Shown: piece by piece, positions 1-5,351 of the stretch | Numbering within the stretch: the first letter of the stretch is position 1 | Layout: each line of letters begins with the position of its first letter | Assembly: GCA_002694645.1 (NCBI GenBank) | Contig: NZMV01000073.1 | Location: 1-5,351, forward strand | DNA length: 5,351 nt | Reading direction: 5' to 3' | Source: Crocinitomicaceae bacterium | GTDB lineage: Bacteria > Bacteroidota > Bacteroidia > Flavobacteriales_D > Parvicellaceae | Made by a program: the position numbers and the translations under genes | Notes under the pieces: model-generated | What the model saw: the letters and a program-made list of their open reading frames with translations, nothing else | What the model was told of the DNA's origin: nothing | The model's database searches: none

Positions 1-1347
1 AGAGAGTGCCTCTGCTAGTGACTTTTTAGCGCATATGTTAATTCCAAATACTTGAACTTGTTCGTCATTTTGCTCTAAATAAGGGTTGTTGAATTGCCTT
101 ATATTTCTACTTTCTGATATTTTTTGATGAGAAGTATTTAATGAGATATTATCAAATAATCGCGTTGGTTTGTTCCAGTTTAAATTTAAGACATTCATTA
201 TTCTTAGTTGTGGACCATATTCCCATGTAGCAAATTGAGGAATACCATTTTCATTATAATTATTTAATTGATCAAATCGTTGAATATTACTTGACGTACT
301 TAATTGTGAGTTAGTGGAAATTTCTAGATGTTGAGTAGGTTTAAATAAGAACTTTTGGGTAATATCTATTTGATTATATCCGATGTCTAACTGGTTATTC
401 GGATTTGGGTTTTCTATCAAACTATCTGACCCAAGGACATGGTCAACGTAGTAAGGAAGCTTGCCCCAATCTGCATAACCATGCCGTCTATTTTCCCCCA
501 TCACAATATCTCCAAATTGCTTAAATGTTAATGAAGAAAAAGAGGCCCATCTTTGTTGACTAAAATTAAAATCGATATGGTTTGTTAGTTCATCTGCGCC
601 TTTATTAAGGCGCGTAATCAATCTGATTTTTTCTAATGTAGTGTCTTTCTTATTTGATAATTTAGGCTTGGTGGTGGTATAATTAATCACTCCACCAATG
701 GCATCACTTCCGTAAGTAACAGCTGATGGGCCATAAATGACATTAAAATCTTTAATTATAAATGGATCAACAGTTAGACTATTTTGCACATGACCGTTAC
801 GATATATAGCATTATTCATTCTAACTCCATCAATCATCAACAAGATTCTATTAGCTTCAAACCCCCTTATTATCGGACTTCCCCCACCTCCTTGGCTCTT
901 TTGAATAGTCACCCCATCGGTAAGAAGTAAGATATCAGCAGAAGTGGAATAATCAGAGTTTAAAATTTTTTCTTTAGTAATGGTCTCGTGATCAAATTCT
1001 TTTAAACTATTTAGGATGTTTGAGTGGTTTGTTGTTTTAGTTTCAAATGTGGGAAGAGCATCTACGTATCTGGAGGTAATTTGTAGAATACCATTCCTTA
1101 TACTGTCTTTCGGAACGATAGTATTGTATTCTAAAATAGTAACGGATTGATAGTCCGTATTTTTATGAATTTTTATTTTCCCTCTATTGTTTGTTTTTAA
1201 CGTATCAGAAAAGCTATTATTTAGAATTATCGTTTTGCTTTTAACAGGATTACCGTATGCATCAATTATTTTTAGTTCTTGACTGTAAATGGTATTTACC
1301 AATACCAGTAAGAGAAAAAAAATATTTGATTTAAGTTTAGTTTTCAA
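1..1347 (-). CDS. TonB-dependent outer-membrane receptor, N-terminal 449 codons (3' end outside window)
   Basis: This is an outer-membrane beta-barrel transporter driven by TonB-ExbBD; the substrate cannot be told from the sequence. The frame is open from 1347 to base 1 with no stop or frameshift, and has no ATG near the start. It begins at TTG (1347-1345), giving MKTKLKSNIFFLLLVLVNTI, then YSQE: a basic n-region, hydrophobic core and likely signal-peptidase cleavage after Ser22 or Gln23. Residues 24-95 form a small beta-rich domain that may be a degenerate carboxypeptidase-regulatory-like module. The plug domain spans about 115-222: SADILLLTDGVTIQKSQ, GGGGSPIIRGFEANRILL (153-170), MIDGVRMNNAIYRNGH, YGPSAVTYGSDAIGGVINYT (206-225). 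From 230 on it is barrel, with family-typical RWASFSSLTFKQFGD and WEYGPQLRIMN segments. The TTG overlaps the recO stop (TTGA), indicating coupled expression. No starch-utilisation partner (susD) can be seen on the recO side; the other side is outside the window. Confidence 0.93.
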   Translation of the reverse strand, partial: MKTKLKSNIFFLLLVLVNTIYSQELKIIDAYGNPVKSKTIILNNSFSDTLKTNNRGKIKIHKNTDYQSVTILEYNTIVPKDSIRNGILQITSRYVDALPTFETKTTNHSNILNSLKEFDHETITKEKILNSDYSTSADILLLTDGVTIQKSQGGGGSPIIRGFEANRILLMIDGVRMNNAIYRNGHVQNSLTVDPFIIKDFNVIYGPSAVTYGSDAIGGVINYTTTKPKLSNKKDTTLEKIRLITRLNKGADELTNHIDFNFSQQRWASFSSLTFKQFGDIVMGENRRHGYADWGKLPYYVDHVLGSDSLIENPNPNNQLDIGYNQIDITQKFLFKPTQHLEISTNSQLSTSSNIQRFDQLNNYNENGIPQFATWEYGPQLRIMNVLNLNWNKPTRLFDNISLNTSHQKISESRNIRQFNNPYLEQNDEQVQVFGINICAKKSLAEALS

Positions 1348-2048
1348 TCGTAAATGGATTGTAAGACGTGCACAGATTGTATCTGCTTTTGATTTAATAT
1401 TTCGTGATATGATAAGTATTCTAAGAGTAATGCAAGTATTTCTCTACGCTTGTCAACTGAGAGTTTCATATCGAAAATGGTATCAATATTCATGCCTAAT
1501 AATTGATGAAATTCTTTGTGTGGAAAGTTAGTCTTCAAAAAATCATCTTTTTTTGATTCAAATCGACCATTTGAGATATTAAAGAATGGACTTTTTTCGT
1601 CATAATTATTTTGGGGGTTTATTCCAAAAAAATGAAGTATTTCTTTTACAAAGAAAATACCAAATACCGGGTTAAAATCGTGATGTTCAAAAGAAATAAT
1701 CATTTTTTTAATGTGTACGTACAAGCTTGGACTGACCTCAAAATTATTTATGCATTTATTTAGAATTTCCGTTAATAATATAGCTAGTCCAGTCTTCCTA
1801 ACGTCACTTACAATATTTATTACTGGAAAAATAAGTTCTTGATTATTTGCACGATTTAATTTCCTTTCTGGATTATAATTAGATTGAAAAGAAAAAAAAT
1901 GGAAAGGTTGAAATATAAAGGGTGATTTTTTTTGGTGTGTAAATATAAAAGACGACCGTCCATGTTGAAACGTATATAAGTCCACAAGCAATACGTTTTG
2001 TTTTAGCTTAGTTGACCTCAAAAAGAAGCCTTCAATTTTCTGACTCAT
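1344..2048 (-). CDS. recO: DNA repair protein RecO
   Basis: RecO acts in the RecFOR pathway. It binds single-stranded DNA and SSB and, with RecR, helps load RecA at gaps. The 234-residue product matches the family in length and layout. An N-terminal OB-fold runs over about residues 1-78: GFFLRSTKLKQNVLLVDLYT, then HGRSSFIF, KSPFIFQPFHFFSF and the NPERKLNRANN turn. A helical C-terminal domain follows, with DVRKTGLAILLTEIL (82-96), NPVFGIFFVKEILHFFGINP (126-145), a FFNISNGRF segment (155-163) typical of Bacteroidota RecO, and a closing VHVLQSIYD that corresponds to the usual SLxVLxxxF tail. There is one cysteine (99), so the four-Cys zinc site of some RecO proteins is absent. Sequence divergence is high, as is normal for RecO. 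The ATG at 2048 lies inside the kinase gene (17-nt overlap), and the TGA stop overlaps the next start. A run of eight A in codons 39-41 is in frame. Identification rests on pattern recognition, not a search. Confidence 0.85.
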   Translation of the reverse strand: MSQKIEGFFLRSTKLKQNVLLVDLYTFQHGRSSFIFTHQKKSPFIFQPFHFFSFQSNYNPERKLNRANNQELIFPVINIVSDVRKTGLAILLTEILNKCINNFEVSPSLYVHIKKMIISFEHHDFNPVFGIFFVKEILHFFGINPQNNYDEKSPFFNISNGRFESKKDDFLKTNFPHKEFHQLLGMNIDTIFDMKLSVDKRREILALLLEYLSYHEILNQKQIQSVHVLQSIYD

Positions 2049-3492
2049 CTTTTAAAATGGGTAAAGTAATTCTAAAGCAGGTGCCTTTTTTATTTTTTTT
2101 CATTAAGGAAATTTCGCCTCCATGACTACGGATAATTTGTGCTACTATTGGCAGACCTAATCCTTTACCAGAAGACTTGGTAGTGAATTTTGGTTCAAAA
2201 ATTTTATCTTCAATTTCAGCTGGTATACCAACTCCATTATCTTCAATAAGAATCACATTTTGTATACTATTTATTTCTGTAGAAATAGAAATCTCTCCAT
2301 TTGAATCAACAGCCTGTATACTGTTTTTAAGTAAATTATTAAAAACCCTTGTCAGCTGATTTTCATCACCAAAGACTACTATATCATTCAATTTATCATA
2401 TGCAATTCTTATGTTTTTGTGATGATTATATAAACTAATAGTATTTCTAATTATAGCACTCAAGTCTATGGATTTCATCTTTGCTTTAGGCAATTCAGCG
2501 AAATTTGAAAATTCATCTGCGATCTCGGTGAGTAATTCAATTTGGCCTATCATTTTGTCTTCGAATTGCTTTAAATGTTTTTCATCTGTTCCTTTTAATG
2601 AGACTACTCTTCTAAGATGCTGAACACTTAGCTTCATTGGTGTTAAAGGGTTTTTAATTTCATGAGCAATTTGTTTTGCCATTTCACGCCATGCTGTCTG
2701 ACGTTCATTTTGGGCTAACTTCTTTTTACTTATTTCTAATTTGTCTATCATCTTGTTATATGCATTAACTAAGACACCAATTTCGTCTTGTTTTTCCCAT
2801 ATTAGTTTTTCATTAGTTTCATTTATTTCTACGACTTCAATTTTTTTTCGAACTTCTTCTATGGATTTAGTTATGTATCGTGTCAATAAGTATGCTATTA
2901 AAAGCGCACCCGTGAACAAGACTAAAAAAACTTCTATAAGCCTCTCAAGAAATAAATTAACCTCTGTCTTAGCGGTGAAGTTTAATGGGTTGTAAGGGAT
3001 ATTAATAACAACCATATTCTCTCCTTTTTTATTTTTTGCAAATGAATAGGAATTGATTGATCCATTTTCTTTTTTTTCTACATATTTTCCATCCTCAGCT
3101 GATTCCAACTTATATAGCAGAAAGGGGTTCAGACGGCTATTTTTAAAAATAGAGTCTCTTGGTTCAGTATTAATAAGTTCTTCTCCTTTTGTATTAAATA
3201 CATGAATTATTAGTGAATTCACTTTTGCTATTTCGTGTACCTTTAAATCAAAATCTCTAGAGACAAAATCGTCTACTTCATCTGGGCTTAGGTCATTTAA
3301 AAAATACTCTAAAGATAAGTTTACTGTCTTTTGCTTCCGCTGAATACGTTTAAAGTGATACTTATCATTTTGTAATTTAAAAAAGTAAACTGTTGTTATT
3401 CCAATGGCTACAAGTGAAACGATAACCATAGCAATCATGGAAAAGTAGATTCTATTTTTTAAAGAGAATGAAACGTTGAACACGATAATCAA
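2032..3492 (-). CDS. NtrY-like transmembrane sensor histidine kinase
   Basis: This is a two-component sensor kinase of the inner membrane; the signal is unknown. In the longest form (486 residues) the order is: TM1 (15-38); an extracytoplasmic sensor region (39-184) with a Cache-like pattern around NSLIIHVFNTKGEELINTEP; TM2 (185-207); a HAMP linker (208-260); a HisKA dimerisation domain with H-box HEIKNPLTPMKLS, phospho-acceptor His277; and an HATPase domain with N-box NNLLKNS (385-391), G1 box DNGVGIP (418-424), F box FEPKFTTKS (432-440) and G2 box GKGLGLP (442-448). All catalytic boxes are intact, so it should be active. No PAS domain sits between HAMP and HisKA, unlike proteobacterial NtrY. 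No response regulator is encoded in the window. The start is uncertain: TTG at 3492, GTG at 3483 or ATG at 3438. The ATG would begin inside TM1 and lose the basic SLKNR segment, so one of the first two is preferred. Its 3' end overlaps recO by 17 nt. Confidence 0.93.
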   Translation of the reverse strand: MIIVFNVSFSLKNRIYFSMIAMVIVSLVAIGITTVYFFKLQNDKYHFKRIQRKQKTVNLSLEYFLNDLSPDEVDDFVSRDFDLKVHEIAKVNSLIIHVFNTKGEELINTEPRDSIFKNSRLNPFLLYKLESAEDGKYVEKKENGSINSYSFAKNKKGENMVVINIPYNPLNFTAKTEVNLFLERLIEVFLVLFTGALLIAYLLTRYITKSIEEVRKKIEVVEINETNEKLIWEKQDEIGVLVNAYNKMIDKLEISKKKLAQNERQTAWREMAKQIAHEIKNPLTPMKLSVQHLRRVVSLKGTDEKHLKQFEDKMIGQIELLTEIADEFSNFAELPKAKMKSIDLSAIIRNTISLYNHHKNIRIAYDKLNDIVVFGDENQLTRVFNNLLKNSIQAVDSNGEISISTEINSIQNVILIEDNGVGIPAEIEDKIFEPKFTTKSSGKGLGLPIVAQIIRSHGGEISLMKKNKKGTCFRITLPILKDESEN

Positions 3493-3520
3493 AATAAAAA
3501 AAAACCCTTGAGTATGTCAA
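3490..3520 (-). promoter_or_regulatory. Possible promoter for the kinase-recO-receptor unit, inside the terminator
   Basis: On the minus strand, TTGACA (3520-3515) occurs in the 5' arm and loop of the terminator hairpin, and TATTTT(G) (3496-3490) follows its T tract at an 18-nt spacing. This resembles a general -35/-10 pair. It also loosely resembles the Bacteroidota pattern of TTG followed about 20 nt later by TAnnTTTG, though the second element is one base short of that consensus. Transcription would begin near 3485-3480, beside the GTG at 3483. In AT-rich DNA such matches arise easily, so this is a candidate only. It is supported by position: the downstream genes need a promoter and this is the only gap. 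Confidence 0.25.
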
Positions 3521-3526
3521 GGGTTT
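3491..3526 (-). terminator. Rho-independent terminator after atpG
   Basis: On the minus strand, AAACCCTTGA (3526-3517) pairs perfectly with TCAAGGGTTT (3511-3502) around a 5-nt loop, CATAC. The stem is followed directly by T-rich sequence: nine consecutive T including the last three stem bases, then A, then TTTT. The stem starts 23 nt beyond the atpG stop, a classic position for closing the ATP synthase operon. It works only in the minus-strand direction: read on the plus strand, the stem is followed by mixed sequence, not a T tract. The T tract runs into the most upstream possible start of the next gene, so any message for the kinase must begin inside or after this element or come from read-through. 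Confidence 0.9.
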
Positions 3527-3548
3527 ACAATAAAAGATGAATTGTTGT

Positions 3549-4424
3549 TTAACCCCCTAATGCTTCAGCACCAGCGACAATTTCGAGAATTTCACTAGTA
3601 ATTGATGCTTGTCTTGCTTTGTTGTAGAACAAGGTTAATTCTTTTTTCATTTCTGTTGCATTATCTGTTGCTTTGTGCATAGCAGTCATCCTTGCTCCAT
3701 GCTCTGATGCAAAAGAATCCAATAAAGCTTTGTAAAATTTAATTTTTAAAGAATTCGGAATCAGGTCACTCAAAATCTCTTCTTGGTTCGGTTCAAAAAT
3801 ATAATCAATGGATGTACTTTCATTAGAATCTTCGATAGGCTCAACAGGAAGAAATTTCTCATTAATTAATTCTTGAACAGCAGCGTTTTTAAAGGAATTG
3901 TAAATGATAAAAGATTCGTCATAAACATTATTTTCAAAAGCAGTTATAATTTTCATTATGGCTTCAACAGCGTAATCATAACTCAAATTATCCCAAATAA
4001 GTTCACAATCTTTAGGTAAAAGATCATTATCATTTATTAAAGTGCTCTTTTTGAAAGCGTCAAACACTTTTTTTCCAATAGGTAAAATAGAATATACTTT
4101 GTCAGGATTTTCTTGGATTACCCTTTTGATCTCTTTAATGACATTACTGTTGAATCCACCACACAACCCTCTGTTAGATGAAAGGGCAATTAGCAAAACT
4201 TTTTTACCGTTATTTTTTTTCATCAAAGGGTGGTCTCCCCCCTCAACAGAGCCAGAAACATTAAGTAAAATTTCATTGAACTTTTTTGCAAAAGGTCTCA
4301 TTTGGGTAATTGCATCTTGAGCACGTTTTAATTTTGCTGCCGAAACCATTTTCATGGCAGAAGTAATCTGCATAGTTGATTCTACAGAAGTAATACGTGT
4401 TCTTATTTCCTTAAGATTTGCCAT
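3549..4424 (-). CDS. atpG: ATP synthase F1 subunit gamma
   Basis: This is the gamma subunit, the central rotating shaft that couples the proton-driven c-ring to the catalytic alpha3beta3 head. The product has 291 residues, the normal family length. The N-terminal helix is typical: MANLKEIRTRITSVESTMQI followed by TSAMKMVSAAKLKRAQ. The middle holds the conserved SSNRGLCGGFN (about 82-92). The C-terminal helix carries ASEHGARMTAMHKATDNA (about 239-256) and ends in RQASITSEILEIVAGAEAL. The poorly conserved acidic stretch around 198-217 (EDSNESTSIDYIFEPNQEEI) lies where the family varies in length. The ATG at 4424 is chosen because it gives the canonical MANLKEIR start and lies 8 nt after the atpA stop. 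The region before it is A/T-rich with no Shine-Dalgarno motif, which is normal for Bacteroidota. It is the last gene of this ATP synthase operon: a terminator follows within about 25 nt, and atpD is not downstream. Confidence 0.98.
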   Translation of the reverse strand: MANLKEIRTRITSVESTMQITSAMKMVSAAKLKRAQDAITQMRPFAKKFNEILLNVSGSVEGGDHPLMKKNNGKKVLLIALSSNRGLCGGFNSNVIKEIKRVIQENPDKVYSILPIGKKVFDAFKKSTLINDNDLLPKDCELIWDNLSYDYAVEAIMKIITAFENNVYDESFIIYNSFKNAAVQELINEKFLPVEPIEDSNESTSIDYIFEPNQEEILSDLIPNSLKIKFYKALLDSFASEHGARMTAMHKATDNATEMKKELTLFYNKARQASITSEILEIVAGAEALGG

Positions 4425-4432
4425 TTTATACG

Positions 4433-5351
4433 TTATTCAGCATAAGATTTTGACATCTCAGCAACTACCTTTTTAATAACATCAGTTACTTCAGCAGTTA
4501 ATTTTCCTGATTTTAATACATCAAGTTCAGCACGATGTTTGTTTCTCATCAATTCAAGAAAATTATTTTCAAATTCTTTTACTTTATTAGTAGGTATCCC
4601 TGAAATAATCCCAGTAGAACCGCAATATATAATAGCAACTTGCTCTTCAACAGGAAGTGGTGATCCTTCATTTTGTTTTAGTATTTCAACATTTCTTGCG
4701 CCTTTATCCAATACACCCATGGTAGCAGCGTCTAAGTCAGATCCGAATTTAGCAAACGCCTCAAGTTCTCTATATTGAGCTTGATCTAATTTCAACGTAC
4801 CAGATACTTTTTTCATAGACTTTATTTGAGCGGAACCGCCTACCCTAGATACGGATATTCCAACGTCAATAGCTGGTCTAATTCCAGAATTAAACAAATT
4901 AGAGTCTAAGAAAATCTGACCATCAGTAATTGAAATCACATTTGTTGGAATATATGCTGATACGTCACCAGCTTGAGTTTCAATAATAGGAAGAGCAGTT
5001 AATGATCCACCGCCTTTAACTTTTCCTTTTAAAGATTCAGGAAGGTCATTCATTTGTTGGGCTATTTCATCGTTATTATTGATTTTTGCAGCTCTTTCTA
5101 GTAATCTTGAATGCAAGTAGAAAACATCCCCTGGATAAGCCTCTCTCCCAGGAGGTCTTCTTAATAATAATGAAACTTCACGGTAAGCAACTGCTTGCTT
5201 TGATAAATCATCAAAAATAATTAGAGATGGTCTACCAGTGTCTCTAAAATATTCACCAATGGCTGCTCCAGTGAAGGGAGCGTAAAATTGCATTGGAGCA
5301 GAGTCAGACGCATTAGCCGCTACAATAACGGTATAATCCATTGCTCCTGCT
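4433..5351 (-). CDS. atpA: ATP synthase F1 subunit alpha, C-terminal part (5' end outside window)
   Basis: This is the alpha subunit of the F1 head of F-type ATP synthase. It alternates with beta subunits in the cytoplasmic hexamer and carries the non-catalytic nucleotide sites. The window holds about 305 codons of a protein usually just over 500 residues, so the Walker A region is missing. Visible landmarks, counting from the Met codon at 5341, are the Walker B stretch [10 protein letters not shown] near residue 39, [20 protein letters not shown] (61-80), [19 protein letters not shown] (112-130), and GISVSRVGG (161-169), whose Arg is the conserved arginine that reaches the catalytic site. 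Between LLERAA and GSLTALP the loop is about seven residues longer than in E. coli, as is usual in Bacteroidota. The Met at 5341 is internal: the frame continues upstream as Ala-Gly-Ala to the window edge, matching the family's AGAM-(D/E)YT. The stop lies 8 nt before the atpG start. Identification is essentially certain. Confidence 0.98.
   Translation of the reverse strand, partial: AGAMDYTVIVAANASDSAPMQFYAPFTGAAIGEYFRDTGRPSLIIFDDLSKQAVAYREVSLLLRRPPGREAYPGDVFYLHSRLLERAAKINNNDEIAQQMNDLPESLKGKVKGGGSLTALPIIETQAGDVSAYIPTNVISITDGQIFLDSNLFNSGIRPAIDVGISVSRVGGSAQIKSMKKVSGTLKLDQAQYRELEAFAKFGSDLDAATMGVLDKGARNVEILKQNEGSPLPVEEQVAIIYCGSTGIISGIPTNKVKEFENNFLELMRNKHRAELDVLKSGKLTAEVTDVIKKVVAEMSKSYAE

Noticed and set aside
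880..891. Four-glycine run in the receptor plug as an unusual insertion
   Set aside because: A glycine-rich stretch before SPIIRGF is normal in this group of Bacteroidota receptors, where KSQxGGGSPxIRGF is a common form.
1..1347. Region 1-1347 as non-coding or a decayed gene
   Set aside because: Triplet-by-triplet reading of the minus strand gives 449 codons without a stop, with a signal peptide and an intact TonB plug domain. It lacks an ATG start and runs off the edge, but it is not broken.
2084..2102. A-rich tract near the 3' end of the kinase (T-rich on the plus strand) as a frameshift or slippage site
   Set aside because: It encodes an in-frame KKNKKGT turn just before the last strand of the ATPase domain, and the expected C-terminus follows in the same frame.
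3502..3526. Hairpin at 3502-3526 as a bidirectional terminator or a small RNA
   Set aside because: There is no T tract in the plus direction, no plus-strand gene to terminate, and the gap is too short for an independent RNA gene.
4042..4320. Plus-strand open frames such as 4042-4320, 2741-2995, 4539-4778, 2177-2359 and 1289-1531
   Set aside because: Each lies antisense within a well-supported minus-strand gene (or across the recO-receptor junction), has no recognisable domain, and is explained by the AT-rich codon use of the gene opposite.
5339..5341. ATG at 5341 as the start of atpA
   Set aside because: The frame continues upstream as Ala-Gly-Ala to the window edge, and this Met corresponds to an internal position in AtpA. 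The gene is cut by the window, not truncated.

Overview
The window reads as ordinary Bacteroidota chromosome, probably Flavobacteriia or Flavobacteriales. The evidence is the AT-rich composition, the Bacteroidota-style F1 ATPase alpha subunit with a longer acidic/glycine loop before GSLTALPI, an atpA-atpG pair with no atpD after it, a RecO without zinc-finger cysteines, an NtrY-like sensor kinase of a familiar Bacteroidota type, and a TonB-dependent outer-membrane receptor. All five genes lie on the minus strand, so transcription runs from high to low coordinates. No gene on the plus strand is supported.

Layout in transcription order: the 3' part of atpA (enters from beyond the right edge, stop at 4433); atpG (4424 to 3549); an intrinsic terminator (3526 to about 3491); an NtrY-like histidine kinase (about 3492 to 2032); recO (2048 to 1344); and the first 449 codons of a TonB-dependent receptor (1347 to 1), which runs off the left edge. 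There is no gene-free stretch over 60 bases.

The genes form two units. The first is the end of the ATP synthase operon, closed by a strong terminator right after atpG, so the beta subunit gene must lie elsewhere. The second is a tightly packed set. The kinase overlaps recO by 17 nt, and the recO stop overlaps a TTG start of the receptor by 4 nt (TTGA), so all three are probably co-transcribed and may be translationally coupled. A possible promoter lies inside the atpG terminator. The functions in this second set (envelope sensing, recombinational repair, outer-membrane uptake) have no obvious biochemical link.

No undescribed system, mobile element, CRISPR array or RNA gene is visible. The points most worth a second look are the overlapping terminator and possible promoter at 3490-3526, the non-ATG starts of the kinase and the receptor, and the recO/receptor stop-start overlap. 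The receptor has no ATG near its start and is easily missed as a gene.
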